In this document: positions 33,925 through 43,182 of the stretch, in pieces
Layout: each line of letters starts with the position of its first letter
How positions within the stretch are numbered: the stretch's first letter is position 1
DNA from: Pseudoxanthomonas sp. GM95
GTDB taxonomy: Bacteria; Pseudomonadota; Gammaproteobacteria; Xanthomonadales; Xanthomonadaceae
Length of the DNA stretch: 64,000 nucleotides
Direction of reading: 5' to 3'
NCBI RefSeq assembly: GCF_900109775.1
Contig: NZ_FOAX01000005.1
Location: forward strand, 1 to 64,000
Translations under genes and position numbers: made by a program
Notes under the pieces: generated by a model
Told to the model about the DNA's origin: nothing
Database searches by the model: none
What the model saw: the letters and a program-made list of their open reading frames with translations, nothing else

Positions 33925-34961
33925 GCGCGTGCTCCTTCAGGCTGGAGTTCAAGCAGGTCTAGTGCAACATCGACGATCATGTCTTCCTGGCCGCCGACCA
34001 TGCGCCGCTTGCCCAGCTCGACCAGGATGTCCACCGTAGACAGGCCGTATTTTTTTGCCGCCGCCTCGGAGTGGCGCAGGAAGCTTGAATACACGCCGGC
34101 ATAGCCCAGCGCCAGGGTCTCGCGGTCCACGCGCACCGGCCGGTCCTGCAGCGGGCGCACGATCTCATCCGCCGCATCCATCAGCGTGTACAGGTCGCAG
34201 CCGTGGTTCCAGCCCAGTCGCTCCGCAGCGGCGATGAAGACCTCCAGCGGCGCGTTGCCCGCGCCTGCGCCCATGCCGGCCAGGCTCGCATCGATGCGGT
34301 CGCAGCCCTCCTCCACCGCGACGATCGAGTTGGCCACGCCCAGGCTGAGGTTGTGGTGCGCGTGCATGCCGGTCTGGGTCTCAGGCTTGAGCACGTCCTT
34401 GAAGGCACGGAAACGCTCGCGGATGTCTTGCATGCTCATCGCGCCGCCCGAATCGACCACGTACACCGTGGTGGCGCCGTAGGACTCCATCTTTTTTGCT
34501 TCGGCGGCAAGGTTCTGAGGCGTGGTCATGTGGCTCATCATCAGGAAGCCGACAGTATCCATGCCCAGGCTGAGCGCCGCCTCGATGTGCTGGCGCGACA
34601 CGTCGGCCTCGGTGCAGTGCGTGGCCACGCGCACGATGCGCGCGCCCGCCGCGTAAGCATCCTTCAGATCGTGCACGGTGCCGATGCCCGGCAGTAACAG
34701 CGTGGCGACCTTGGCGTACGATACGTTGGAGGCCACCGCTTCGATCCATTCAAGGTCGGTGTGCGCGCCAAAGCCATAATTGAAGCTCGAGCCACGCAGG
34801 CCATCGCCGTGTGCGACCTCGATCGAGTCGACCTTGGCCGCATCCAGGGCCCGGGCGATGTCGATGGCGTTCTGCACGCTGTACTGATGACGCACGGCGT
34901 GGTTGCCGTCACGCAGGGTGACGTCGGAGATGTACAGCTTCTTGCTCGGATCGTGGCTCAT
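33921..34961 (-). CDS. dmpG: 4-hydroxy-2-oxovalerate aldolase (DmpG-like)
   Basis: The 346-residue HMGL-family aldolase has the metal and catalytic segment [15 protein letters not shown] near residue 10, and [14 protein letters not shown] around residue 200. It splits 4-hydroxy-2-oxovalerate into pyruvate and acetaldehyde, and channels the acetaldehyde directly to its partner dehydrogenase DmpF. Both the upstream dmpF and downstream dmpH genes overlap it by four bases (ATGA), matching tight stoichiometry. Confidence 0.92.
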   Translation of the reverse strand: MSHDPSKKLYISDVTLRDGNHAVRHQYSVQNAIDIARALDAAKVDSIEVAHGDGLRGSSFNYGFGAHTDLEWIEAVASNVSYAKVATLLLPGIGTVHDLKDAYAAGARIVRVATHCTEADVSRQHIEAALSLGMDTVGFLMMSHMTTPQNLAAEAKKMESYGATTVYVVDSGGAMSMQDIRERFRAFKDVLKPETQTGMHAHHNLSLGVANSIVAVEEGCDRIDASLAGMGAGAGNAPLEVFIAAAERLGWNHGCDLYTLMDAADEIVRPLQDRPVRVDRETLALGYAGVYSSFLRHSEAAAKKYGLSTVDILVELGKRRMVGGQEDMIVDVALDLLELQPEGARA

Positions 34962-35908
34962 GCTGGCAGCTCCTGTGGATTGCGTTGAGCCAGCAGCGAT
35001 TGGGCCATGCGTTCTGCAGTGGCCAGCGCCGCGCTGGTCATGATGTCCAGGTTGCCGGCGTAGGCCGGCAGGTAATGTGCCGCGCCTTCGACCTCCAGGA
35101 AAATTGAGGTCTTCAAGCCGGTCATGAGGCCCACGCCCGGCACTTTGATCGGCGTGTCGATGCGTTCGAACTGCACACGCTGCTTGAGCCGGTAGCCGGG
35201 CACGTACTGGGCCACGCGCGCCACCATCGCATTGACGGCTGCCTCGATGGCGTCGGTGTCCGCGTCTTCGGACAGGGTGTATACGGTGTCGCGCATCAGC
35301 AGCGGCGGCTCGGCGGGATTGAGCACGATGATCGCCTTGCCCTTGGCGGCGCCACCGACCGACTCCAGCGCGTGCGAGGTGGTCTCGGTGAACTCGTCGA
35401 TATTTGCGCGCGTCCCTGGCCCGGCCGACTTGCTCGAGATACTCGCCACGATCTCGGCATAGTGAACCTTGGCCACCTGCGATACGGCCGCCACCATCGG
35501 CACGGTGGCCTGACCGCCGCAGGTGACCATGTTGACGTTGAGCGCTACCAGGTTGTCCTCCAGGTTGACCACCGGCACGCAGTACGGGCCGATCGCCGCC
35601 GGCGTCAGGTCGATCACCCGGATACCCGGCCTGGCCGCGCGTAACAGACGGTCGTTCTCGATGTGGGCACCGGCCGAAGTCGCATCGAAGACGATGTCGA
35701 TATCGGCGAATTGCGACGATGCGATAAGGCCGGCCACGCCGGTGGCGCAGGTGTTCACGCCCATCCTGGCCGCGCGCGCCAGGCCGTCGGAGGCCGGGTC
35801 GATGCCGACCAGCGTGCCCATCTGGACGGCCTGCCCGTGACGCAGGATCTTGATCATCAGGTCGGTGCCGATATTTCCCGAACCTACGATTGCGACTTTA
35901 AGAGTCAT
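34958..35908 (-). CDS. dmpF: Acetaldehyde dehydrogenase, acylating (DmpF-like)
   Basis: From ATG 35908 ([25 protein letters not shown]) the protein has 316 residues. An N-terminal Rossmann motif GSGNIG binds NAD; the catalytic Cys is in [12 protein letters not shown]. It converts acetaldehyde from the aldolase to acetyl-CoA. The frame stays open far upstream inside the hydratase gene, but only this ATG gives a family-like protein. It lies 38 bases after the hydratase stop. Confidence 0.92.
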   Translation of the reverse strand: MTLKVAIVGSGNIGTDLMIKILRHGQAVQMGTLVGIDPASDGLARAARMGVNTCATGVAGLIASSQFADIDIVFDATSAGAHIENDRLLRAARPGIRVIDLTPAAIGPYCVPVVNLEDNLVALNVNMVTCGGQATVPMVAAVSQVAKVHYAEIVASISSKSAGPGTRANIDEFTETTSHALESVGGAAKGKAIIVLNPAEPPLLMRDTVYTLSEDADTDAIEAAVNAMVARVAQYVPGYRLKQRVQFERIDTPIKVPGVGLMTGLKTSIFLEVEGAAHYLPAYAGNLDIMTSAALATAERMAQSLLAQRNPQELPA

Positions 35909-35946
35909 TGCGGTCTTCCTCGTGCGGATGAATCGAGTTGGTCGAC

Positions 35947-36729
35947 TCAGGTAAATTTGACCTGCGCGCTGCCAATGCCGGAGATGCGCACCCGCATCGT
36001 GTCGCCGGGCGCCACGTCGACCAGGGGAACAAGAGCGCCAGACAGGATCACCTCGCCCGCCCTGAGCCCGATGCCGAACCGGCCCAGCGTGTTGGCTAGC
36101 CACGCGACACAATTGGTGGGTGAGCCCAGTGCGGCAGCGCCAGCACCAGTGGAGATGACCTCGCCGTTCTTCTCCACGACCATGCCGCAGGTACCCAGGT
36201 CGATACCTGCCACCGGGACGCGCGACTTGCCCAGCACGAAGGCTGACGCTGACGCGTTGTCCGCCACGGTGTCTGCTATGGCGATCTTCCAATTGGCGAT
36301 GCGCGAATCGACGATCTCAAAGCACGCCGCCAGCGATTCGGTGGCGGCCAGCACGTCGTGCGCAGTGATGCCCGGGCCTACCAGGTCGTGCCCCAGGATG
36401 AAGGCGATTTCGCCCTCGGCACGTGGCGCGATCATGCCGGCGAGCGATATCGCAGCGCCGTCTTCGTAGGCCATCGCATCGGTCAACGTCCCGAAGTCCG
36501 GCTGATCGACGCCCAGCATCTTTTGGACCGCGGCACTGGTCAGGCCAATCTTGCGGCCCACGATCTTTTCGCCTTCTTCCAGGCGGTATTGCAGCAGCGC
36601 TTCGGAAATGGCGTAAGCCGCCTCGATATTAATGCCCTGAACGCGCCCGGTCAGTGGCGGGATGGGCAAGGCGTCGCGTAGCGCGCGGTGCAGTTGCTGT
36701 GCGTGTAGCTGGATGTGCTCATGTTGCAT
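35947..36729 (-). CDS. dmpE: 2-oxopent-4-enoate (2-keto-4-pentenoate) hydratase (DmpE-like)
   Basis: The 260-residue protein has the hydratase motif [28 protein letters not shown] and the metal-binding [10 protein letters not shown]. The enzyme adds water to 2-hydroxypentadienoate to give 4-hydroxy-2-oxovalerate. It is a paralogue of the decarboxylase at the other end of the operon, with which it normally forms a complex. Its neighbours are the tautomerase upstream (11-base gap) and dmpF downstream. Confidence 0.88.
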   Translation of the reverse strand: MQHEHIQLHAQQLHRALRDALPIPPLTGRVQGINIEAAYAISEALLQYRLEEGEKIVGRKIGLTSAAVQKMLGVDQPDFGTLTDAMAYEDGAAISLAGMIAPRAEGEIAFILGHDLVGPGITAHDVLAATESLAACFEIVDSRIANWKIAIADTVADNASASAFVLGKSRVPVAGIDLGTCGMVVEKNGEVISTGAGAAALGSPTNCVAWLANTLGRFGIGLRAGEVILSGALVPLVDVAPGDTMRVRISGIGSAQVKFT

Positions 36730-36740
36730 GACGTGCCCTT

Positions 36741-36935
36741 TCAGTTGTTCGACGGGTCGCTTTTGAGTCGGTCTCCGACGGCAAAGCGCGTCGGCGGGAC
36801 CTCGTTGACCATCACCCGGACGGTCTGGATCGGCGCATCCAGGGTGTCTGACGCAACCTGCGCTACCTGGCGAATGAACTGCTGGATCTTTTCTTCTGGA
36901 CGTCCCTGGACCAGGGTGATGTGGATGATGGGCAT
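36741..36935 (-). CDS. dmpI: 4-oxalocrotonate tautomerase
   Basis: The 64-residue product is typical of 4-OT: after Met removal Pro1 (PIIHITLVQGR) is the general base and Arg11 is present. It isomerises 2-hydroxymuconate to the 2-oxo form, the substrate of the decarboxylase. It lies 8 bases after the MFS gene and 11 before the hydratase. The C-terminal tail (DRLKSDPSNN) is slightly longer than in the model enzyme. Confidence 0.88.
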   Translation of the reverse strand: MPIIHITLVQGRPEEKIQQFIRQVAQVASDTLDAPIQTVRVMVNEVPPTRFAVGDRLKSDPSNN

Positions 36936-36943
36936 GACTATCC

Positions 36944-38203
36944 TCAGGTCAGTTCGACGCCGCGCGTCTCGGGAAGGAACAGCAACACGATCAGCGCTGC
37001 CAGCGCGAAGAAGCCCGCCGTCGCGATCAATCCGACGCTGACGCCGTAGTTGCTGGCAAAAAAGCCGATCAGCGCAGGGGCGATGGCGGCGAAGGCACGC
37101 CCGCCGTTGTAGACAAAGCCTTGGGCAGTGGCGCGTACCGAAGTGGGAAACAGCTCAGCAAATGTCGGAGCGAAGCCGCTATAAAACCCGGTGCCGAAAT
37201 AAGCCACCACAATGCCGAAGGCCATCAGCACGGCAGGCTGCTGGATCGTCGCGAAAATCGGCACCGATACGGCCGAGGCTACAAAGAACAGGATGAAAGC
37301 CTTCTTACGACCGATGTAGTCGGCGATGTATCCGAAGGTGATGAACCCCAGCGCGGCGCCGACCTGCATGATCACGATCCAGACTGTCGACTTGACCAGA
37401 TCAAGACCCGGACCGCCCTCTGCCACTGGCGTGGCCAGATATGTTGGAATCCAGGTAAACAAGCCCCAATAGCCGCACATTGCGGTCATTGTGAAAGCCA
37501 GGCCCACGATCGTTCCGCGCGCATGATCGGTGAACAGCAAACGCACGGTCTCGATAAACCCGAGGCGCTTGGTCTGTTGCGACCAGATCTCTGGCTCCTC
37601 GACATGGCGGCGTACGTAGAACGCCAGCAGCGCGGGAATCAGCCCGACCGCGAAAACCCAACGCCAGCCACCAATCGGCACGACCACAGCCGCAACGATC
37701 GCGGCGAGCGCATAACCTGCAGCGAATGCGCTTTGTACCCAGGCCATCACTTTGCCGCGATGCTTGGCCGGCCAAGTCTCGCTAACCAGCGCCGAGCCCG
37801 CCGACCACTCGCCGCCGACGCCCAGACCGACAATTACGCGGAACAGCATCAGCTGCCCAAGGCTGCCGGACAGTCCGCACAAGGCAGTCCCGACTGAGTA
37901 GCAGATGATGCTGAGCATCATTGACTTGGCCCGGCCGATGCGATCGGCGAGATAGCCAAAGACCAATCCGCCTGCTGCTGTGGCCAGCAGGGTTGCCGAC
38001 ACGACGATGCCAGCGGCGGATTTATCGAAACCCAGTTCCGCGCCAACGTGTTTGATGACCATGGCGAAGAGCATCAAATCCATGATGTCCAGCGCCCATC
38101 CCAGGTATGCGCTTCGGAAGGTGTTCCATTGCTGCGTCGTGGCGCCCCGCCACCATCGATCGGTCGCGTTACCTGCAGGCTGAAGCGGTTCGGTCCGGCT
38201 CAT
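36944..38203 (-). CDS. MFS transporter, aromatic acid:H+ symporter-like, first gene of the meta-cleavage operon
   Basis: The 419-residue protein has twelve predicted helices, and the MFS loop motif GYLADRIGRAKSM between helices 2 and 3, repeated as GYIADYIGRKKAF. GVGGEWSAGSALVSETWP is typical of the sugar/aromatic-acid porter group. It should import the substrate of the operon, an unidentified aromatic acid. GGGAGGGG precedes the ATG. It is divergent from the cupin gene, with a perfect palindrome ending 20 bases before its start codon. Confidence 0.82.
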   Translation of the reverse strand: MSRTEPLQPAGNATDRWWRGATTQQWNTFRSAYLGWALDIMDLMLFAMVIKHVGAELGFDKSAAGIVVSATLLATAAGGLVFGYLADRIGRAKSMMLSIICYSVGTALCGLSGSLGQLMLFRVIVGLGVGGEWSAGSALVSETWPAKHRGKVMAWVQSAFAAGYALAAIVAAVVVPIGGWRWVFAVGLIPALLAFYVRRHVEEPEIWSQQTKRLGFIETVRLLFTDHARGTIVGLAFTMTAMCGYWGLFTWIPTYLATPVAEGGPGLDLVKSTVWIVIMQVGAALGFITFGYIADYIGRKKAFILFFVASAVSVPIFATIQQPAVLMAFGIVVAYFGTGFYSGFAPTFAELFPTSVRATAQGFVYNGGRAFAAIAPALIGFFASNYGVSVGLIATAGFFALAALIVLLFLPETRGVELT

Positions 38204-38222
38204 GCACCCCTCCCAAGGGCCA

Positions 38223-38311
38223 TGTATCGATCATCGATACACGTGTATCGTATTACTCGATCTGCGGACTAAAGTATCAGACTTTGGTCTCGTGTATCTT
38301 TCATCGATACT
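38223..38311. promoter_or_regulatory. Two matching palindromes, candidate IclR operators, between the MFS and cupin genes
   Basis: TGTATCGATCATCGATACA (38223-38241) is a perfect 19-base palindrome. TGTATCTTTCATCGATACT (38293-38311) matches 15 of its 19 positions. A further half-site TGTATCG is at 38244-38250. One site lies by each divergent start codon. The IclR-family gene two genes away is the likely binder, controlling both the meta-cleavage operon and the cupin-iclR operon. Confidence 0.7.
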
Positions 38312-38345
38312 CGTGATATCACTTTTGGCAGCAAGAGGAGATGCC

Positions 38346-39020
38346 ATGACCGCTTTGACGCTACGCCTGTACGAAGATCACCTGCCCGCTGGCTGTCCGG
38401 CCATCTACCTCTCACGCCTTCCACGGGCGCTCTACGTCCGGGACGGATCGGTGATGGCCGATGACGAAAGTGGCGGCAGGTTGATCGAAGCAGGCCAGGG
38501 CCATGTCCATGATGGCGGCCTATCGCTCGTTGCCGGCCAGGCCGACACGCTGCTATGGCGTTGGGAGCTGGAAGAATCGGCCCGCGCGCCCTCGCCTGCA
38601 CTGCCGTCTGCGCCGGCTACTAGCAGCCGCCTGCTTCTGGAGCAGGAGGTCGATCTAGACAGACGATTTGATTGGCTGATGCGCTGCGACCGCGTCGACT
38701 TCCCGCCTGGCGGCGTGGCCCTGACGCATGTCCACCAAGGTCCCGGCATTCGCATCGTGCATCACGGCCAGATCGCCATCGAGACCCTGGGCCAGCGCCA
38801 CGTTCACAATCCGGGAGAGGCCTGGTTCGAGCTGGGACATGCCCCCGTGCTCGCACCCACTACCGAGGATGGACCGACCGCTTTCGTGCGTTGCTTCCTG
38901 CTGCCGCGTGCATTGAAGGGGGTCAGCTCGATCCGTTATGTCCGCCCAGAGGATGCGCGCGCACCGAAGGTGCAGGAATACCGGGTGTTCGCTGAGCGTT
39001 TCATCAGTCTTCCTGACTAA
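38346..39020 (+). CDS. Cupin-domain protein of unknown function
   Basis: The 224-residue protein has an N-terminal half without clear similarity, and a C-terminal cupin-like beta-barrel: FPPGGVALTHVHQGPGIRIVHHGQIAIETLGQRHVHNPGEAWFE, with a His-x-His pair and further His residues able to hold a metal. It might be a dioxygenase, isomerase or binding protein; nothing decides this. The start at 38346 follows AAGAGGAG. It is divergent from the meta-cleavage operon and 11 bases upstream of iclR, so it should act in the same pathway. Confidence 0.6.
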   Translation: MTALTLRLYEDHLPAGCPAIYLSRLPRALYVRDGSVMADDESGGRLIEAGQGHVHDGGLSLVAGQADTLLWRWELEESARAPSPALPSAPATSSRLLLEQEVDLDRRFDWLMRCDRVDFPPGGVALTHVHQGPGIRIVHHGQIAIETLGQRHVHNPGEAWFELGHAPVLAPTTEDGPTAFVRCFLLPRALKGVSSIRYVRPEDARAPKVQEYRVFAERFISLPD

Positions 39021-39031
39021 GCGCCGTCACG

Positions 39032-39904
39032 ATGAGCGAGACACGGCAACCTCAGATTCGGTACGCTGAAAGGCCCTACGGCCCGCCATCCGCCATGAAA
39101 CGTTCCTCCTCGACAGCCGATGCAGACGCGACGGACACCTTGCCAGACGACGGTGCCACGCCTACTGCCATTGTTTCGCTGAAGATCATTGAAGCCCTGG
39201 TTTCAACGTCTTCAGGAATGGGGGTGACCCAACTTGGACAGCTCTTGGGAATGCCCAAAGCGCGCATGCACCGTCATCTGACGGTGCTGCGCGAGCACGG
39301 TTATGTAACTCAGGATCCGCGCACCAGCACTTATCAGGTCGGGTGGCAACTCTATCTGCTGGGCCAGGCCTGCAGCAGGCATTTCGACATCATGTCGCTG
39401 GCAAAGCCGATGCTAGAGCGGCTGCGGGACAAGATCGGGCAGACGGTGGTGGTGTCGAGCTTCACCGGCAGCGAGGTAGTGGTCATTGACGTCTTGCGGG
39501 GCACCTCGCCGGTGGAAATCAGCCTGCGCCAAGGCACTCGATTTGCGCTCAATAGCGTTGCCCAGGGAAAGATCGTCTTGGCCTATGGCCCATCGGCGCT
39601 GCTGGAGGAAACCCTGGAAGGTCCTCTAAAAGGCCTAACCCAACGCACCATCACTGATCCCGATCGCCTGCGCAGCGAGGTGGACCTGGTGAAACGCCGA
39701 GGTTGGGCTGATGCCCCCGAGGAGCTCTATACGGGCATCAACGCCCTGGCCGCCCCCGTGTTCCAGGCCGATGGTTCGCTGTTTGGCACCATCGCCATCG
39801 TGGGCTCTATCCACTACCTGCCCTCCACGGCAGACCTGACGACAATCGCCGACCTGCGACAAACCGCTGCGCAGATTTCCGAAGCTTTGGGCCACCAGGC
39901 CTGA
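39032..39904 (+). CDS. IclR-family transcriptional regulator
   Basis: The 290-residue protein has an N-terminal winged HTH (VSLKIIEALVSTSSGMGVTQLGQLLGMPKARMHRHLTVLREHGYV, about residues 47-100) and a C-terminal IclR effector domain (GQTVVVSSFTGSEVVVIDVLRG...FALNSVAQGKIVLAYG). An alternative ATG at 39095 removes 21 non-conserved residues. IclR proteins often control aromatic catabolism. It probably acts on the paired palindromes at 38223-38311. Gene order cupin-iclR suggests autoregulation. Confidence 0.88.
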   Translation: MSETRQPQIRYAERPYGPPSAMKRSSSTADADATDTLPDDGATPTAIVSLKIIEALVSTSSGMGVTQLGQLLGMPKARMHRHLTVLREHGYVTQDPRTSTYQVGWQLYLLGQACSRHFDIMSLAKPMLERLRDKIGQTVVVSSFTGSEVVVIDVLRGTSPVEISLRQGTRFALNSVAQGKIVLAYGPSALLEETLEGPLKGLTQRTITDPDRLRSEVDLVKRRGWADAPEELYTGINALAAPVFQADGSLFGTIAIVGSIHYLPSTADLTTIADLRQTAAQISEALGHQA

Positions 39905-40114
39905 GTTCGCGCCCGCAGTCATGCAATAGGCGCTAAGGCGCCGGTACCGGCAACGCCCTTCAACCTGCTGCGATCTGCAGCGGGACGTGCCGGTGTTGCT
40001 CCAACGACATGTTTTCAAGCGATGAGCGCTGCTTCGCACGCATGGCGCCCCTCGTACCGCCCTCGCAGGAGGGCTAGCCCTGCGTGCCATCCATGCTTCT
40101 TGGGAGAGGAGAAG

Positions 40115-41503
40115 ATGAACTTGCTTCGTATATCGCATTGCCCGCTGTCACTGGCCATCACCGTGGCGATTTTGTTGCCCGGTACTGCGTTTGCACAAAC
40201 AGCAAAGGAACGGGCGCTTGAAGCCCGCGTGGCCCAGCTGGAGACGCAGGTCCAAGCCCTGATCGGCGCGCAGCAGCAACAGACCTCCCAGATCGATCAG
40301 ACACAGGACCAAGTGGCCCAGACACAGCGCCAACTCGACCAAGTCCGTATCCCCGCCAGTGCAGTGCCCGCCGGCAAAGCCCCGATTCAAACCCAGTCGA
40401 TCATGCCCGGCGCCATGCAAGGCACTACCTTTGCCTTCGGTGGCTTCATCAAGATGGATGGCATGTACACCGAGACTTCGGATGGTCGCATGGCCGACGG
40501 CTCGGCCGGCCGCCTGTTCTACGTACCAAGCGCAATTCCGGTCGCCGCTGCGAGCGCGCAGGGAGGCGATGGCTACACCGACTTCCATGCACAGTTCTCA
40601 CGTCTGAATTTCTCGATGGACACCACCACCGACAACGGCGACAAGATAAAGGCCTTTATCGAGGCAGACATGTACGGGGGCGGCAGCAATGCGCTGTCGG
40701 GCAACGAAACCTCAACCAACACCTATGCCCTGACCCTGCGCCATGCTTATGTCACTTGGAACCACTGGCTAGCCGGCCAGACCTGGTCAAACTTCACCTC
40801 CGCCGAGGTCCTGCCCGATGCGGTCGATTTCCTCGGGGTGACCGATGGCGTGGCATTCGTGCGACAAGCTCAGCTGCGTTACACCCACGGCGGCTTTTCG
40901 ATGTCGCTGGAGAATCCGCAGACCAGCATCAGTGCATACCAGACAGGCGTACGCTCCAGCTCCGGTGACAATGCCCTGCCCGACTTCACAGCCAAGTGGG
41001 GGGTCAAGGGAAGCTGGGGCAGTTTCAACGTCGCGGCGCTTTTGCGTCAGTTTAAGTCAGCAGAAGAGGACACCAGCGGTGCCTCATTGAGCCTGTCAGG
41101 CAAATTCAACATGGGCGAGGCTGACGATATCCGCTACCAGTTCAACGGCGGCAAGGGCCTTGGCCGCTACATGGCCTTTGGACTGGCGCCGGACACCGTG
41201 CAGGACGCACAGGGCGGACTGCACGCTGAGAACTCCTATGGCGGTTATGTCGCCTGGCGTCACCTGTTCTCCCCGAAACTGCGCAGCAACCTGATGTACT
41301 CAGCCGCGCTGCTGGACAACGAAGTGGCCTACACCGGCTTTGCCATCACCGAGCGCTCCCAGTCCTGGCGCGCCAACCTGATCTATTCGCCTTTCTCAAA
41401 GCTGGACCTGGGAGCGGAGCTGAGCTGGGGACGACGCGACCTTGAAGACGAGCGTTCGGGTGACCTGCGGCGGATCCAAACCTCGGTCAAGTATTCGTTT
41501 TAG
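40115..41503 (+). CDS. DcaP-family trimeric outer-membrane porin
   Basis: From ATG 40115 the protein has 462 residues: a signal peptide (LAITVAILLPGTAFAQ), a coiled coil (ERALEARVAQLETQVQALIGAQQQQ), and a beta-barrel with the DcaP-type start TTFAFGGFIKMDGMYTETSDG. It ends in Phe. DcaP channels let dicarboxylates and similar anions through the outer membrane. GGGAGAGGAG is a strong ribosome site. The frame upstream from 40022 is not family-like. It may supply the aromatic acid used by the meta-cleavage operon. Confidence 0.87.
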   Translation: MNLLRISHCPLSLAITVAILLPGTAFAQTAKERALEARVAQLETQVQALIGAQQQQTSQIDQTQDQVAQTQRQLDQVRIPASAVPAGKAPIQTQSIMPGAMQGTTFAFGGFIKMDGMYTETSDGRMADGSAGRLFYVPSAIPVAAASAQGGDGYTDFHAQFSRLNFSMDTTTDNGDKIKAFIEADMYGGGSNALSGNETSTNTYALTLRHAYVTWNHWLAGQTWSNFTSAEVLPDAVDFLGVTDGVAFVRQAQLRYTHGGFSMSLENPQTSISAYQTGVRSSSGDNALPDFTAKWGVKGSWGSFNVAALLRQFKSAEEDTSGASLSLSGKFNMGEADDIRYQFNGGKGLGRYMAFGLAPDTVQDAQGGLHAENSYGGYVAWRHLFSPKLRSNLMYSAALLDNEVAYTGFAITERSQSWRANLIYSPFSKLDLGAELSWGRRDLEDERSGDLRRIQTSVKYSF

Positions 41504-41516
41504 ACGATCAAGATTC

Positions 41517-41546
41517 GGCCGCCCCGTGCTCGGGGCGGCCTTGCTT
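41517..41546 (+). terminator. Terminator after the DcaP gene
   Basis: GGCCGCCCC and GGGGCGGCC pair around a short loop 13 bases after the DcaP stop, followed by TTGCTT. The stem is strong but the T run interrupted. Confidence 0.75.
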
Positions 41547-41601
41547 ATTCAACATTGATTGAAGCCTATGCATTGCACGTGACATGTGCTTTGACCAAAT
41601 G

Positions 41602-42267
41602 CTACGCCGCCGTCAGCGCTGGCAGGCGCGCATTGACCCATAGGATGAAATCCTGCCGCATTGCTGGCGTCAGCTCGTGATCGGCATCGTAGGACTTGAG
41701 TGTGTGCGGTACGCCCAGGCGCTGCAGCAACTGCTGGGCACGTTCGGCAAAGAAATGACCCAGCTTGGAATCGCGGATGCCATGCAGCACCAGGCCGTGC
41801 ACCTCATGACTGGCGACGTCAGGTGCGATCTCCGGCTCCAGCTCCGGCAGGATCCGGCCGCTGAGCACACCGAAGCCGGCCACCGATGCCGGTGAGCTCA
41901 AGGCCACGCTGGCGCTCATGATCCCGCCTTGGCTGAAACCAGCAACCAGGGTGCGTGCCGGGTCGATGTCCAACCGCGCCTGCTGGGCAGCGATGAATTT
42001 GATCAACTGGCGGCGACTAGCATCGGCCTGGCCCGGATTGATCTGCGGGCCATTGGCACCGAACTGAACCTGGAAAAAAGCAAACATACCCGGCGCAAGG
42101 GTTAGCGGGCTGCGAACCAGAACCACATGCACGTCGGCGGGCAGTTCCTGTGCCAGCGGCCACAGGCTGCGCTCGTTGGCGCCTACGCCGTGCAGCAGCA
42201 CCACCAAGCCGCGGGGCGTGCCGACCGCAGCACGTTCGATGAAGGTCAATGTGTTGTCGTTGTTCAT
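41602..42267 (-). CDS. Serine alpha/beta hydrolase (carboxylesterase/phospholipase family)
   Basis: The 221-residue protein has an oxyanion segment LLHGVGANERSLWPLAQEL, the nucleophile in AGFSQGGIMS, an Asp in VLHGIRDSKLG and a His in DADHELTP. It is of the YpfH/carboxylesterase 2 type and probably cytoplasmic. Its ATG overlaps the dioxygenase stop (ATGA), so the two act together, and this enzyme may hydrolyse the ring-opened product. Substrate is unknown. Confidence 0.82.
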   Translation of the reverse strand: MNNDNTLTFIERAAVGTPRGLVVLLHGVGANERSLWPLAQELPADVHVVLVRSPLTLAPGMFAFFQVQFGANGPQINPGQADASRRQLIKFIAAQQARLDIDPARTLVAGFSQGGIMSASVALSSPASVAGFGVLSGRILPELEPEIAPDVASHEVHGLVLHGIRDSKLGHFFAERAQQLLQRLGVPHTLKSYDADHELTPAMRQDFILWVNARLPALTAA

Positions 42268-43079
42268 GCTGCCACCTTCGCCGGAACGGCGTCGTCGAAT
42301 CGATAGATGTCCATGGCCAGGAAGCCTGCATCGATGCCGGCATCGATGCGGGTAGCCCGGAAGTTTTCGCCTGCCGCACCCATGGCCACGTAGATCGGCT
42401 GCCAGTGCTCATCGGTGGGATGGGCGCGCTCAGCAGCAGGCGCCTGACGGCGGTAGTCGAGCATCGCGGCCACGTCGCCGGCAGCGAGCTTGCGCTCGAC
42501 CCAGTCGATGTAGGGCTGCACATATGGCGCCTGCTTGCCTTCGCTGTAGCTTCGCCAATCGTGCAAATTGTGGGTGATGCTGCCCGATCCGATCACCAGC
42601 ACGCCTTCGTCGCGCAGCGGCGCCAGCGCGCGACCCACCGCCAACTGGTGTTCGGGGCCGGCCATTGGCTGGATCGAGACTGGCACCACGGGAATATCCG
42701 CATCGGGATACAGCAGGCGTAACGGTACCCACACACCGTGATCCAGGCCGCGCTGTTGATCGATATGCGGATTCAGGCCAGCAGCCTGCAGCAACCGGGT
42801 CACGCGCTGGGCAACCTCAGGCGCTCCGGGCGCCGGGTACTGGAGCTCGAACAGCGCCTGCGGAAAGTTGCCGAAGTCGTGGATCGTTTCGGGCTGGTCG
42901 TGGCCGCCGACCAGCGGCGCGCGCGCCAGCCAGTGCGCCGAGGCCACGACGATCGCCTTGGGCCGCGGCAGGTCGCGGGCCAGCTCGGCCAAACGCACGC
43001 CGACCAACTTAGGGTCCAGAGCCGTCATCGGCGAGCCGTGGGAGATGTAAAGCGAGGGCAGACGGGTGGCGGTGTTCAC
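42264..43079 (-). CDS. DODA/LigB-type extradiol dioxygenase family protein (YgiD-like)
   Basis: The 271-residue protein matches the class III extradiol dioxygenase family: SLYISHGSPMTALDP and VVASAHWLAR supply metal-binding histidines, and SITHNLHDW and HPTDEHWQPIYVAMGAA follow. The family cleaves catechols next to the hydroxyl group, for example DOPA. The start is a GTG at 43079 (VNTATRLPSLYIS), because the needed His lies before the first ATG. It is coupled to the esterase gene and divergent from a LysR gene. It could be the missing ring-cleavage enzyme for the meta pathway, but its family usually takes DOPA-like substrates. Confidence 0.82.
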   Translation of the reverse strand: MNTATRLPSLYISHGSPMTALDPKLVGVRLAELARDLPRPKAIVVASAHWLARAPLVGGHDQPETIHDFGNFPQALFELQYPAPGAPEVAQRVTRLLQAAGLNPHIDQQRGLDHGVWVPLRLLYPDADIPVVPVSIQPMAGPEHQLAVGRALAPLRDEGVLVIGSGSITHNLHDWRSYSEGKQAPYVQPYIDWVERKLAAGDVAAMLDYRRQAPAAERAHPTDEHWQPIYVAMGAAGENFRATRIDAGIDAGFLAMDIYRFDDAVPAKVAA

Positions 43080-43182
43080 GACAAGGCCTGTGCCAGAAAG
43101 GAACTGAGGCGCGCAGACTATTGCGCCGTTGGTAGCCGATAAACTCCGCTGAAGGCCAGAATTTATTGCGAGAGGAGAAACA

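Noticed and set aside
35909-36292. Extension of the acetaldehyde dehydrogenase to an upstream start
   Set aside because: It overlaps the hydratase gene, and only the ATG at 35908 begins a Rossmann fold correctly.
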